Origin: Paenibacillus pedocola
GTDB lineage: Bacteria; Bacillota; Bacilli; Paenibacillales; Paenibacillaceae
DNA: 64,000 bases
Direction of reading: 5' to 3'
Assembly: GCF_031599675.1 (NCBI RefSeq)
Contig: NZ_CP134223.1
Span: 5,332,001 to 5,396,000, forward strand
A program made the translations under genes and the position numbers. Below, in pieces: positions 1-9,211 of this stretch (its first letter is position 1; the number at the start of each line of letters is the position of its first letter). The notes below the pieces were generated by a model that saw only the letters and a program-made list of their open reading frames with translations, made no database searches and was not told the origin of the DNA.

Positions 1-1
1 G

Positions 2-1027
2 TACACTTTACTATGGCTGCTTCCGTTCATAATAGACATTATCCTAAGTACCAGTTACTCCGGAATACAGTCCCTGAAGTTCAGCGCTCCAGGATATGTG
101 CTGTGTGCTGCACTCGCGGTGTGCCTCATCGGTTGGCCGCTCTGCTATCAGTTAATGCGGCTAATTGCAGCAAAAGGACTTAGTGTACCAAGAGAAGCCG
201 GCCGTTCCCCTGATGCCCTCACTTCAGTCCGTCCGGGCTTCGCATTTAAACGGAGCAGCCGGAGCAGCTGCCTTAGCGGCCGAACTGCACCTTTTATTAT
301 CCTGTACCGGCTCTCTATCCGCCGGGTTCAACAGATAGAGAGGCATCCGGCTATAGTCGTCCTCAAGCTGGTCTTTCCGTTCATTTTTGCGGCCGCCGCC
401 TATTTCGGCTCCTCAGATGAAGCCGGGAGCTTGTCCGTCGCAAAATTAGTATTTATGCTGCCGGTTCTGTTCAGCAGCTTATGGATGATCAGCCGCAGCA
501 GCATTGAACGCAAGCACCTGTCATGGTGGCTGGGCTTTCCGCAGAGCCGGCTGGTTCTGCTTCTGTCCGGAGTCGCCGTGGTGTGGACCACGGCTATGCG
601 GATAATCACCGTTCTCGCGCTTTCCGCTTTTACCGGAAGCATTACCGGGCTGATTACCGGCAGAACCACTGCTCAGGAGCTGTCCTTCGGACTGACCTGG
701 CTGCTCTTTTCCTTCTTGCTCTATACATTGTCACTAACGGTTATCCTCTGTCTGCTGCAGGCCGAATATTATCTGTTGAAGTCACCGGCATTGACCATTC
801 TGATGCTCCCTCTGGCACTCCTGGGTCCTTTGCACAGTATATTGATTAACAAATATTTGATCCCTGACAGCTTGTCCGGGGGAGCTCTGCCTAACTGGAG
901 TCTGCTCGGCTGGATCGCTGTAATCGCTTTGCCCCTCGCGTTATGCTGTCTTCCGGCGGGTGCCAAGTATTATCATCTCAGCTTAATACAACCCAAGAGT
1001 AAAGCCTCTCAAACAAAACAAGCATAA
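2..1027 (+). CDS. Integral membrane protein, 3' part; possible ABC exporter permease
   Basis: The frame is open from the left edge of the window, so the gene begins outside it; the GTG at 98 is only an internal codon. The visible part, about 341 residues, has repeated hydrophobic segments separated by short basic loops, for example around 395-480, 530-640, 680-760 and 890-970, as expected for a polytopic membrane protein. The arrangement resembles ABC-2 type exporter permeases without an ATPase domain, but no family motif is decisive. A promoter-bearing 169-base gap separates it from the CPBP protease gene downstream. Membrane location is well supported; transport function is a guess. Confidence 0.6.
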   Translation, partial: YTLLWLLPFIIDIILSTSYSGIQSLKFSAPGYVLCAALAVCLIGWPLCYQLMRLIAAKGLSVPREAGRSPDALTSVRPGFAFKRSSRSSCLSGRTAPFIILYRLSIRRVQQIERHPAIVVLKLVFPFIFAAAAYFGSSDEAGSLSVAKLVFMLPVLFSSLWMISRSSIERKHLSWWLGFPQSRLVLLLSGVAVVWTTAMRIITVLALSAFTGSITGLITGRTTAQELSFGLTWLLFSFLLYTLSLTVILCLLQAEYYLLKSPALTILMLPLALLGPLHSILINKYLIPDSLSGGALPNWSLLGWIAVIALPLALCCLPAGAKYYHLSLIQPKSKASQTKQA

Positions 1028-1072
1028 GCCTGGCCTCACTTACGTAAATGTAAAGGAAGAACAGGGAATTTT

Positions 1073-1102
1073 TTGTAACTCCCCGGCCCGTGCTATTATA
1101 AT
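1073..1102 (+). promoter_or_regulatory. Sigma-A type promoter for the CPBP protease gene
   Basis: TTGTAA at 1073-1078 and TATAAT at 1097-1102 are separated by 18 bases. The site lies about 95 bases before the ATG at 1197 and suggests that the protease gene is transcribed separately from the upstream membrane protein gene. Confidence 0.55.
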
Positions 1103-1196
1103 AAGAAAGGTGCGGGCACAACAGACATCCAATCCGCTCACTTGCGGTACTTAAGGGGATGAAAATTCAGATTAATCCATTACTAGGAGGCGTTTC

Positions 1197-2924
1197 ATGA
1201 ATTCCGTCGGCCAGCCTTTACAGCAGCGGCCTCTTACCACCAGAGTCATTCTCGCGGGCGTGCTTGGTCTTATCGTATTCATTATGTTTCAGGTGGCCCC
1301 TCAGCTCCTCTCCGGTTCGGGTGAGGAAGATACTACCGTCATCAGCAAGACCGAGGCCCGTACGAAAGCTGCCGCATTCGCAGCACAGCAGCTCGGCCAT
1401 CCACAGACTGCTCAGGATGAATGGATGGTCAGCTACCAGACCGACTCCTCCTTTTACGGCTATATGTCCCGGGAGAAGCTTCTGGAGGACTACAGTAAAA
1501 AGAAGCTCGATCAACGGTATCCGTTCGATGTCTTTCATGCTGTACTCTATACTTCCGGCACATCTGATCCGCTTCTAGCTGTAGATCTCAATATGTATAC
1601 AGGCGAGGTTGCAGCCTTTGCACTGGGCGCGAATGCTAATTCCGGTGAGGGACTGAACTACGGAAGTATTCCCGCCGCAGGCACTTCGAAGGGAATCTAT
1701 CCTGAAGGCAGCGAAAACGGCGGCCTGACGCTTGAACAAAAGGAAAATCTGGCCCGCCCATGGCTTAAGTTATGGGGAGCTAACCCGGCTAAGCTGCAGA
1801 TCGAAGCGAACACCGAAGGCTACGGGCTTGTCTATTCGAACAGCTCAGTCAAAGTGGGCGAGTCACCGCTGAGTTATCAGTTTAGTTTTCTGGACGGGGG
1901 CGTCTCCTACTTCAGAGCCGGCTTTACCGCTCCAGCCTGGCATGACACCTATGTAGAGGATCAGACCTCTCTGGCTAAAAAGCTGACCCTTTACGGGTAT
2001 GGCCTGCCAACCCTGGCCCTCGGTATTCTCGCGCTGATCTTCAGCATCCTGAGAAGGGGACATACCTCTTTTGTACGGGGGATCTTTCTAAGCTCGGTAC
2101 ATTTTCTGATCATGATGATCAGCACGTACAATATGCTGCCGGAATCAAGCGCCGACAATGCTGAAGCCCGCATAACCGCAGTAGTCATGTTCATCATCTA
2201 CGCTCTCTACAGCCTGCTGATGTCTTCACTGCTCTACTTCTCACTGGTCGGAGGCAACGGCCTGTGGCGCCAAGAAGAAGGCCTGAATCCCTGGCCGCGT
2301 GCCAAAGAGCCCGGTTACGGCAAGTATGTGCTGGACAGTATTCGTGCCGGCTATGTATGGGCGCTTATTCTGCTGGGTGTGCAGACGGTTATGTTCATTA
2401 TTCTATCGTATACCCTCCATAACTGGTCGACCACGGACGCCAGCCAGTCTCCCTATAATATGAGATACGCCTGGCTGCTGCCGATCGTCGCCTGGCTTGC
2501 CGGCTTGTCCGAGGAGGCCGTCTACCGCCTGTTCGGTATCCGGATGCTCAAGAAGCTCGTCAAGAATACCTTTATCGCTTCGCTGATCACCACATTGATC
2601 TGGGCTTTCGGCCATACGCTGTATCCGATTTATCCGGTCAGCTCACGGCCGATTGAGCTGACGGTCATCGGATTGCTGTTCAGCTATATCTTCCTCCGTT
2701 ACGGCTTTATTGCCGTGATGTTCGCCCATGTCGTATTTGACAGCATCCTGATGGGCGCGACATTGATCTTCATGCAGGAGAGTGTGAATATAGGTGCCGG
2801 CATCGTCACGATTATCATGCCGTTTGTGGTCGGCTATATCGTGTACCGGTTTAATCCGCCGAACAAGTCAGGTCATCCGAAGCCAAAAGGGCCGGAAGAG
2901 CCGCTTCAGCCCGCTGGCATTTAA
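1197..2924 (+). CDS. CPBP (Abi/CAAX-like) intramembrane glutamic endopeptidase
   Basis: A 575-residue membrane protein. One N-terminal transmembrane helix (about residues 15-35) is followed by an extracytoplasmic region of some 220 residues, then a cluster of helices. The C-terminal part carries the CPBP (Abi, Rce1-like) signature: EEAVYR with E439/E440, an FGH motif near residue 472 and FAHVVFD near residue 509, which supply the catalytic Glu and His residues of this family. Members cleave within membranes and include CAAX prenyl proteases and bacteriocin self-immunity proteins; the substrate here is unknown. The ATG at 1197 follows AGGAGG by 7 bases. The large N-terminal extracytoplasmic region makes it longer than simple CPBP proteins of about 250 residues. 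A rho-independent terminator follows. Confidence 0.85.
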   Translation: MNSVGQPLQQRPLTTRVILAGVLGLIVFIMFQVAPQLLSGSGEEDTTVISKTEARTKAAAFAAQQLGHPQTAQDEWMVSYQTDSSFYGYMSREKLLEDYSKKKLDQRYPFDVFHAVLYTSGTSDPLLAVDLNMYTGEVAAFALGANANSGEGLNYGSIPAAGTSKGIYPEGSENGGLTLEQKENLARPWLKLWGANPAKLQIEANTEGYGLVYSNSSVKVGESPLSYQFSFLDGGVSYFRAGFTAPAWHDTYVEDQTSLAKKLTLYGYGLPTLALGILALIFSILRRGHTSFVRGIFLSSVHFLIMMISTYNMLPESSADNAEARITAVVMFIIYALYSLLMSSLLYFSLVGGNGLWRQEEGLNPWPRAKEPGYGKYVLDSIRAGYVWALILLGVQTVMFIILSYTLHNWSTTDASQSPYNMRYAWLLPIVAWLAGLSEEAVYRLFGIRMLKKLVKNTFIASLITTLIWAFGHTLYPIYPVSSRPIELTVIGLLFSYIFLRYGFIAVMFAHVVFDSILMGATLIFMQESVNIGAGIVTIIMPFVVGYIVYRFNPPNKSGHPKPKGPEEPLQPAGI

Positions 2925-2967
2925 ACTAACTCTCTTAAGCAGAGACGGCTTAGTCCTTATATTTCAT

Positions 2968-3019
2968 AAAAAAGAGGTGTTCCGAGCGCTGATATGCAGC
3001 ATGCGAAACACCTCTTTTT
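2968..3019. terminator. Bidirectional terminator
   Basis: The arms AAAGAGGTGTT and AACACCTCTTT flank a 20-30 base loop, with A- and T-runs on both sides. It can end the protease transcript on the plus strand and the 31-residue gene on the minus strand. Confidence 0.8.
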
Positions 3020-3113
3020 ATTTTCTTTTGAAGAACCGGTCAAAGATCACCAGTGCAACTACTATCGTAAATACCTGCATTAGAAACTGTGGAAGCAGAA
3101 AAATATACCCCAT
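3018..3113 (-). CDS. 31-residue single-helix membrane protein, uncharacterised
   Basis: A very short minus-strand frame begins with ATG at 3113 after AGGGGG at a spacing of 6 bases and ends in TAA at 3018-3020, immediately before a hairpin terminator. The product starts MGYIFLLPQF, has one hydrophobic helix over about residues 3-24 and ends in the basic tail FDRFFKRK, consistent with an inside-positive C terminus. TATAAT-like boxes lie upstream in the AT-rich 3120-3160 stretch. The combination of a strong ribosome binding site, a plausible membrane peptide and its own terminator argues for a real gene. I do not recognise the family. Conserved homologues or ribosome profiling data would settle it. 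Confidence 0.6.
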   Translation of the reverse strand: MGYIFLLPQFLMQVFTIVVALVIFDRFFKRK

Positions 3114-3300
3114 AAAGGACCCCCTATATAATACAAAATATTGTAATTATATAGAATTTCTGCATAAATGTTGGTTATCCTTCATTATCCTTCTTGCACA
3201 TCAGGCGCCGTGTGACCGGCTTTCTGCGAAATCAGAGGGATTTATACCTTTGATTTCACCATGGGGCCGGGATGGAGGCTGACTTAGGTGTCTTAAATTA

Positions 3301-3332
3301 TAAAGGGCCAACCCATAAGGGGCGGCCTGTTA
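3301..3332 (-). terminator. Probable uvrC terminator
   Basis: On the minus strand GGCCGCCC, a short loop and GGGTTGGCC form a stem followed by CTTTATAATTT, about 40 bases after the uvrC stop. Confidence 0.5.
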
Positions 3333-3367
3333 AGATTTCACTACTACAGAAATCAGATACTTCCTGA

Positions 3368-5335
3368 TTAAGACAGCTCCTCATCGTTAAGCGCCGCAAG
3401 GATCTGCCCTGCCAGCTTTTCTCCGATGGAGAGCGGACGGAAATCCTCGATAGAGGCTTCCTTGATTTTCTTCAGTGAGCCAAAATGCTTAAGCAGCAGC
3501 TTCCGCCGCTTCTCGCCGATCCCCGGAATGGAATCCAGCTTCGAGGTTACCATCGATTTGCCGCGCTGCTCGCGGTGGAAGGTAATCGCGAAGCGGTGAA
3601 CCTCATCCTGAATGCGCTGCAGCAGGTAGAATTCCTGGCTGTCCCGTGCCAGCGGCACCGGTTCGGCGGAATCTCCGATCAGCAGCTGGGCCGTCTTATG
3701 CTTATCGTCCTTAACCAGACCGCAGACCGGGATGTAGAGCCCTAGCTCATTCTGCAATATATCAATCGCCGAGGAGATCTGCCCTTTGCCGCCGTCCACG
3801 ACTATCAGATCCGGCTGCGGCAGATCCTCCTTCAGCACCCGTTCATACCGGCGGCGGATCACCTCACGCATCGTTTCATAATCATCCGGCCCCTGCACCG
3901 TGCGGACCTTGTATTTGCGGTATTCCTTGCGTGCAGGTTTGCCGTCAATGAAGACGACCATGGCTGAGACCGGATTGGTTCCCTGGATATTCGAGTTATC
4001 GAATGCTTCAATCCGGTTCAGCGATTCCAGCCCCAGGCTCTGGCCGAGGCCGAATGCCGCTCCGGAAGTACGCTCCTCATCACGTTCAATGAGCCGGAAC
4101 TTCTCGTCAAGCGCCACGCGGCTGTTCTGGCAGGCCATGCCGACCATCTGCTTCTTCAGCCCGCGCTGCGGCACAAGCACCTTGACGCCCAGCCACTCCT
4201 GCAGGGCAGCAGCACCGCCGGCTGCATCTACCGTACCGACTGCGGTAGCTTCGGCGGCCGCAGCTTCGCGTTCCGCGTCCTGCTCTGCCGGCTCCAGCTC
4301 TCCGCCGGCATCTTCACTGTCAATCGCCGCAGCTAGTTTGCCGGCCGTCACCGCAGCAGCGGCCGTTGCTCCGGACGGCTTCTCCGTGCCCTCGCTTACC
4401 GCCTCCGGCAGCAGAATTTCCTGCGGCAGCGCTGGGTTATCACTGTAATATTGCGTGACATACGACATGAAGTCGCTGTAAGCTTCCCCGTAGAACGGAA
4501 AAGCGGACGAGTGGCGCTGGATCATTTTCCCCTGGCGCATGTACAGAATCTGCACGCACATCCAGCCCTTGTCCACGGCATAGCCGAACACATCGCGGTC
4601 TTTCGTATCTGCAGTATTTATCTTCTGCTTCTCCATCAGGGCATCGATGTGGATAATCTGATCACGCAGCTCCTTGGCGCGTTCGAAGTACAGCTCCTCC
4701 GCAGCCTCCTGCATTTTCTGCTGCAGGTCCTTTTTGACCGCTTCATGTCCTCCCCCAAGGAAAGAGGCGATATCGCGCGTTATTTCATCATAAGCTGACT
4801 TAGGGACTTCCTTCTCGCAAGGGGCCAGACATTGACCCATGTGGTAATACAGGCACACTTCTTTCGGCATCACACCGCATTTGCGCAGCGGATACATCCG
4901 GTCGAGCAGCTTTTTGGTCTGCTGTGCGGCATAGCTATTCGGATATGGTCCAAAATATTTAGCTTTATCTTTAAGCACCCGGCGTGTCACTTCCAGACGG
5001 GGATGCGCTTCATTCGTTATTTTCAAGTACGGAAACGTCTTGTCATCCTTCAGGAGCACGTTATACCGCGGCATATGCTTTTTAATCAGATTACACTCGA
5101 GGATGAGCGCTTCCATATTGCTGGAGGTAACAATATATTCAAAATCAACAATATTGGCGACAAGCCGCTGGGTTTTCCCGTTATGGCTGCCTGTAAAATA
5201 AGACCGGACACGGTTCTTCAGCACTTTGGCCTTGCCTACATAAATAATGGTGCCTTCTTCATTCTTCATCAGATAGCACCCGGGCAGGTCGGGCAGCAGT
5301 GCCAGCTTATTGCGGATATTATCGCTATAGTCCAT
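3368..5335 (-). CDS. uvrC: UvrABC system protein C with a low-complexity insert
   Basis: UvrC makes both incisions in nucleotide excision repair after UvrA/UvrB damage recognition. The N terminus holds a GIY-YIG nuclease domain (PGCYLMKNEEGTIIYVGKAK near residues 18-37), followed by a Cys-rich region (CGVM, CLYYHMGQCLAPC around 153-173), the UvrB-binding UVR helix pair (about 200-238), an RNase H-like endonuclease domain (from about 380; IEAFDNSNIQG, IVVDGGKGQ) and C-terminal helix-hairpin-helix motifs (IPGIGEKRRKLLLKHFGS). At 655 residues it is longer than typical UvrC of about 600, because residues about 312-378 form an Ala/Glu/Gly-rich insert between the N- and C-terminal nuclease halves. 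trxA lies just upstream, as in Bacillus. Confidence 0.97.
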   Translation of the reverse strand: MDYSDNIRNKLALLPDLPGCYLMKNEEGTIIYVGKAKVLKNRVRSYFTGSHNGKTQRLVANIVDFEYIVTSSNMEALILECNLIKKHMPRYNVLLKDDKTFPYLKITNEAHPRLEVTRRVLKDKAKYFGPYPNSYAAQQTKKLLDRMYPLRKCGVMPKEVCLYYHMGQCLAPCEKEVPKSAYDEITRDIASFLGGGHEAVKKDLQQKMQEAAEELYFERAKELRDQIIHIDALMEKQKINTADTKDRDVFGYAVDKGWMCVQILYMRQGKMIQRHSSAFPFYGEAYSDFMSYVTQYYSDNPALPQEILLPEAVSEGTEKPSGATAAAAVTAGKLAAAIDSEDAGGELEPAEQDAEREAAAAEATAVGTVDAAGGAAALQEWLGVKVLVPQRGLKKQMVGMACQNSRVALDEKFRLIERDEERTSGAAFGLGQSLGLESLNRIEAFDNSNIQGTNPVSAMVVFIDGKPARKEYRKYKVRTVQGPDDYETMREVIRRRYERVLKEDLPQPDLIVVDGGKGQISSAIDILQNELGLYIPVCGLVKDDKHKTAQLLIGDSAEPVPLARDSQEFYLLQRIQDEVHRFAITFHREQRGKSMVTSKLDSIPGIGEKRRKLLLKHFGSLKKIKEASIEDFRPLSIGEKLAGQILAALNDEELS

Positions 5336-5429
5336 AATTTCTCCCCCACCTAGTACTGCACAGTCATGAAACAGCCCCGCACAGCAGAGCTTACTTAATA
5401 ATTAAATGATAAGGTAAGTTTAACACACA

Positions 5430-5459
5430 AAGCGCCTCCGGATAAACCGAAGGCGCCTG
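5430..5459 (-). terminator. trxA terminator
   Basis: On the minus strand GCGCCTTCGG, TTTAT and CCGGAGGCGC form a perfect 10-bp stem-loop followed by TTTGTG. It lies 45 bases after the trxA stop. Confidence 0.75.
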
Positions 5460-5503
5460 TGTTCAGAGCCGCTAGGCCCCGGGTTCAGCAGTAATAATCA
5501 GAC

Positions 5504-5821
5504 TTATTGATGTTTAGCTACAATATTCTTAAGGGAATCCTTGGAGTTCAATCCAACAACTTTATCTACCGGTTGACCGTCTTTGAAGAAGATCAGTGTA
5601 GGAATGCTCATTACTCCAAAGCGGGAAGCCGTTTCCGGATTCTCGTCAACATTTAATTTGGCAATTTTAACGCCGTCTCCCAGCTCGGTGGACAATTCCT
5701 CCAGAATAGGGGCAAGCATTTTGCAAGGGCCGCACCAAGGAGCCCAGAAGTCTACTACTACAGTACCTTGACCTTCCACTTCATTAACGAAGGATTGGTC
5801 AGACACGTTCACGATAGCCAT
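5504..5821 (-). CDS. trxA: Thioredoxin
   Basis: Cytosolic thioredoxin of 105 residues, the usual length, which reduces protein disulfides with electrons from thioredoxin reductase. The active site WCGPC is at residues 29-33, the buried Asp at 25 (VVVDFWA) and the cis-proline at MSIPT near residue 72-76. The start ATG at 5821 follows GGAGGAACAAT. It sits upstream of uvrC on the same strand but is separated by a terminator, so the two genes are probably only partly co-transcribed. Confidence 0.96.
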   Translation of the reverse strand: MAIVNVSDQSFVNEVEGQGTVVVDFWAPWCGPCKMLAPILEELSTELGDGVKIAKLNVDENPETASRFGVMSIPTLIFFKDGQPVDKVVGLNSKDSLKNIVAKHQ

Positions 5822-6172
5822 GATATTGTTCCTCCTTTAAGTTTTGCGAAGCAATATCCGCCTCCATAGCGTGCGCTAGCTTAAGCGAATTCACTCCGTA
5901 ATGTTAGCTGGAAAAAATGCTTCATGTAATATGATAACCAGATTACCATTTACCGACACATTCACAGTATAACATATATACAACGCTTTTGGGAAATGTT
6001 TTAGACAATTACATTGTATAAAATCAATTATTTTAGCGTCTTCCGCTTCTTTACAACTTCCCGGAGACTCCGTATACTTGAGGAAAGCGCATTATTTGTC
6101 AATGACTTCTCTCACATGTATAACTGTAACCTAATGCAGTACAGACTTGCAAGCCGCAAGGAGGAAGAAGCT

Positions 6173-6331
6173 ATGGATGTCAATGCTAAGGTACGGGACC
6201 CGCGGGAGCATATCAACGAAGAGCCCCGCAACGATCTGGGCGATTTAATGACTGGTTTTTTCGGAATGACAGGATTCATGACTGTCGTATTCTTCGGAAT
6301 GGTTATCATCAAGTTCATTTTTTCCGAGTAA
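6173..6331 (+). CDS. Small membrane protein, YqzM-like
   Basis: A 52-residue protein. The frame is open further upstream, but the ATG at 6173 is preceded by GAGGAAG at a good distance, so I take it as the start. The N-terminal half is polar (MDVNAKVRDPREHINEEPRN) and the C-terminal half is one transmembrane helix rich in Phe, Gly and Met ending in IIKFIFSE. Size, layout and the FF-G-x-IKFI pattern recall the YqzM family of small Bacillales membrane proteins of unknown function. The gene is divergent from trxA and followed by a bidirectional terminator. Confidence 0.6.
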   Translation: MDVNAKVRDPREHINEEPRNDLGDLMTGFFGMTGFMTVVFFGMVIIKFIFSE

Positions 6332-6345
6332 CGGCTGATGTATCA

Positions 6346-6400
6346 AAAATAAACAGCGGAGCTGAGGACTTATTCATCCCGGCCCCGCTGTTTATTATTT
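6346..6400. terminator. Bidirectional terminator
   Basis: AATAAACAGCGG at 6348-6359 pairs perfectly with CCGCTGTTTATT at 6385-6396. It separates the convergent YqzM-like gene and dnaI. Confidence 0.85.
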
Positions 6401-6427
6401 TTCCGCGCACATACCCAGGTAGCCGCT

Positions 6428-7384
6428 TTACCGGTTTGTTCCGCGCTGATTCTCTCCATGCAGAGGAATTACATCAACAAACGGAGCGATCCGGTCCATC
6501 AGCCGCTGGCCTTTGTAGACCTCTTCGCCGTCCTTGCTGGTGAAGCTGAGATGCTTCTCCAGGCCATCCAGCGGATAATTCGAGGTATAGAAGGTCGGCT
6601 TGCGGTTCATCCGGTAATTCAGAATGGCCCCCAGCACATGGTCACGCGCCCAGGGATTCAAATTCTCCGCACCAATATCATCAAAAATCAGCAGATCACA
6701 GTTTTTCAGTGTATCCACCGTTTCCTTCAGCTTCTGGCCGTCCAGCATAATCGACTTCAGATCCTCGATAAAATCAGGCATGTATACAATCACGCCGCTG
6801 TACCCGGCAACCGCCAGCTCGTGGAGGAGGTAGCACATCAGGAAGGTTTTGCCTGTCCCGAAGGTACCATGCAGATAGATCCCCTGCGAAGTCAGCCCGT
6901 CTTCTTTGACTCCGGTAATATAATCAAATATTTTGTTCACGGCTGAGGCCCTGCGCGGGTCCTTGCCCATAATATCCATTTCATCATAGCCGCCGTTCAG
7001 CACGCGCTCATCCACATAGAAGCTGCGGATCCGTTTGCGGATGCTATCCTGGTTGTCTTGCGCTACCTTCAGATTGCAAGCCGTCTTACGTTCATATAAA
7101 TCCGGCGAGCCGTTCACCGTCTCAACCGTTAACTTGCTGTAATGGCCCTGGAAATCATTCGGGCAGTTGTCTAGACCCGGACAGTTCGCGCAGTTGCGGC
7201 TCTCCTGTACATACTGGTACAGCCGGCTCAGATGAAGCCGCAGCCGCGGCTCATCCAGCTCGGGATGCTCGGCCTGAAGCTGCTTAACCAAGGGATGGCT
7301 CAGCAAATTCTGCTCAAGATCACGGGAACGCTGGCGCAGAGCCGGATTGTTCATCGAACGCAGCACTTCGCCCATAGACTCCAT
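6428..7384 (-). CDS. dnaI: Primosomal protein DnaI, helicase loader
   Basis: DnaI is the AAA+ loader that places the replicative helicase DnaC on DNA during initiation and restart in Bacillales. The 318-residue product has an N-terminal helicase-binding region with a zinc-type Cys cluster (C65, C68, C74, with H81 and C103 nearby), then an AAA+ domain with Walker A GTFGTGKTF at 173-181 and Walker B LLIFDDIGAE. The gene follows dnaB with an 18-base gap on the same strand, the order known from Bacillus. Confidence 0.95.
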   Translation of the reverse strand: MESMGEVLRSMNNPALRQRSRDLEQNLLSHPLVKQLQAEHPELDEPRLRLHLSRLYQYVQESRNCANCPGLDNCPNDFQGHYSKLTVETVNGSPDLYERKTACNLKVAQDNQDSIRKRIRSFYVDERVLNGGYDEMDIMGKDPRRASAVNKIFDYITGVKEDGLTSQGIYLHGTFGTGKTFLMCYLLHELAVAGYSGVIVYMPDFIEDLKSIMLDGQKLKETVDTLKNCDLLIFDDIGAENLNPWARDHVLGAILNYRMNRKPTFYTSNYPLDGLEKHLSFTSKDGEEVYKGQRLMDRIAPFVDVIPLHGENQRGTNR

Positions 7385-7402
7385 TGCTGCACCTCGCTTT
7401 CT

Positions 7403-8950
7403 TTACGGCGTCCTAAGAGCGCCCTTCTTCTTGCCGGCCTTAATCTCGGCCGCTTTCTTCATCATCGCCGCGAATTCTTCATCCGATACGGTTCCGGCAC
7501 TGCCGTCATCGAGCACAATCGGAATCTCCGGCTTGCCTGACCGTCCGCCGCTCTTGGCATACGAACGCTGGCGTGTTCCGGACGCTGCTCCGGAAGACCC
7601 GGAGGCTGCTCCTTTGCCCTTGACCTTGGACTGGTCGCGGATGTAACGCACGGCTTTCTCGTAGGTGTTCACTTGCTTCACCAGCATATTGGAGGCAATG
7701 GCTTCGACGAAATTGCGGTTCATCCGCTGATCGCCGCCGGAGGCCACCATTGTCATCAAATAATGGATCAGCACATTGATAACTTCTCCGCTCAGCTTGT
7801 AATTGAGATCTATTTTCTCAAAAATATCCATTAGCTGGCCCGGAACTGCACCCGGAAAAAAGGTTTGCAGCAGCCGGGTATAAGGCTCGTTGCGGAGCAT
7901 CATATTATATTGGTGGATATCGCATTTGGTCAGGAATTGCGGAGGCACCTCCACATAATACTCCATCTCTACCGGCTGCTCCTGCAGGATATTGGAATCA
8001 TCTATTTCCCCGGCGGCAGCCGAGCGCAGTGAAACCACCTTCGCCGCAGCAATTTCCCGTTTCTCCTGGCGTTTCATGTCCTGGCGGAAATGCTGGCTCG
8101 CCTTATGCTGCAGCGTATCCAGTATCACTTCGCCGTCCGGTGTGAACACATCATCCTCATCGAGCAAGCGGCATAAATCCTGCGGACCCAGCTCGTACTT
8201 GCGGGCTACGTAGTTAATCACGCCCATCTGGGTATGGTCAAAGCGCAGCTTCTCGACATGAACCCGGTTCACTGACTCCCGCGGAAAGCGTAAAATGATA
8301 TCGCTGTACCCGATCGCCGGCTCACCGTTTTCGCTGAATCCGGGCTGACGCACCGTAGCCACTTCGGCCAGGGCCTGCTCCAGTTCATAATCAATCACAT
8401 GCGTATTTAATTGGAAAATATCATAAAATGGCAGGGATATATTCTCTTTGCCGATGGAACGGCGGCTCCATTCTTCCGGTTCCCGGTTCCAGAACTGCTC
8501 ACGCAGCGACAGCACGGCGAACTTGCCGATCTTGTCACGCAGCAGCAGCGTCAAATGCTGGGTTGCAAAAAAATCAGCCGGCGACAGCGGCGGCATCAGC
8601 TCGTATTCATACATATAATCATCATTCTCCGGCATGTAAATCCGGCAGGTGGCAAGCAGCCCCACCGCCTCCAGCCTGGAAGCCTGATCCACTAAATATT
8701 TACGGCCCTTCTCGTTCGGTTCAACACCCAGCGTCATAAACAGCCTGCGCTGCTGCTCCACTGCGGAGTAGCCGATCGCTTCTGCCGGAATATGCTCAAA
8801 CAGCAGCCTGTAGAGGCTGATTGCAAAGGCTCCAACCATCGGCTGATAGACCGAGCCCAGCATACGTGAATCCACATGGCTTAGACCGAATTCGCGGGAA
8901 ACGCAGTACCGATGATGTTCGGTGAAATGATGCAGGTTACTCATGCGCAT
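7403..8950 (-). CDS. dnaB: Replication initiation and membrane attachment protein DnaB (DnaB/DnaD family)
   Basis: Firmicute DnaB is a helicase-loading protein that works with DnaD and DnaI at oriC and is distinct from the E. coli helicase of the same name. The 515-residue product has an N-terminal winged-helix region (starting HHFTEHHRYCVSREFGLSH), two DnaD-like C-terminal domains (about residues 170-260 and 355-430; the latter with LDLNYKLS/VINVLIHYL-type helices) and a basic, Ser/Gly-rich tail (GKGAASGSSGAASGTRQRSYAKSGG split over about 445-475). It is slightly longer than the roughly 470 residues of B. subtilis DnaB. No nrdR is seen upstream within the window. Confidence 0.93.
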   Translation of the reverse strand: MRMSNLHHFTEHHRYCVSREFGLSHVDSRMLGSVYQPMVGAFAISLYRLLFEHIPAEAIGYSAVEQQRRLFMTLGVEPNEKGRKYLVDQASRLEAVGLLATCRIYMPENDDYMYEYELMPPLSPADFFATQHLTLLLRDKIGKFAVLSLREQFWNREPEEWSRRSIGKENISLPFYDIFQLNTHVIDYELEQALAEVATVRQPGFSENGEPAIGYSDIILRFPRESVNRVHVEKLRFDHTQMGVINYVARKYELGPQDLCRLLDEDDVFTPDGEVILDTLQHKASQHFRQDMKRQEKREIAAAKVVSLRSAAAGEIDDSNILQEQPVEMEYYVEVPPQFLTKCDIHQYNMMLRNEPYTRLLQTFFPGAVPGQLMDIFEKIDLNYKLSGEVINVLIHYLMTMVASGGDQRMNRNFVEAIASNMLVKQVNTYEKAVRYIRDQSKVKGKGAASGSSGAASGTRQRSYAKSGGRSGKPEIPIVLDDGSAGTVSDEEFAAMMKKAAEIKAGKKKGALRTP

Positions 8951-9145
8951 CTGCGGAAACCTCCCCCTCTTCTACACGAATTCATATAGATTTCTATTCT
9001 ATCACAAAACACCCGGCCGGAAATGTAAAAAAAGAACCAAATAACCTCCTTTTCAGCGTAAAATCGACATCTTTTGAACGCTTGCTGGCGATAGCGAAAA
9101 ATAATAGAAATCGGCACAAGAAAAAAATAGCTTGGCTTTCACAAT

Positions 9146-9193
9146 GAAAAAAAAACGGCATCACCGTCCCTTTGCAGGGATAGCTGCCGTTTC
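9146..9193 (-). terminator. yuiB terminator
   Basis: On the minus strand AAACGGCA and TGCCGTTTTTTTTT form the outer stem around an inner TCCCTGCAAAGGGA hairpin. It lies 20-65 bases after the yuiB stop and also covers a spurious frame at 8994-9212. Confidence 0.8.
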
Positions 9194-9211
9194 TGTGCTG
9201 TATATCCTTCA

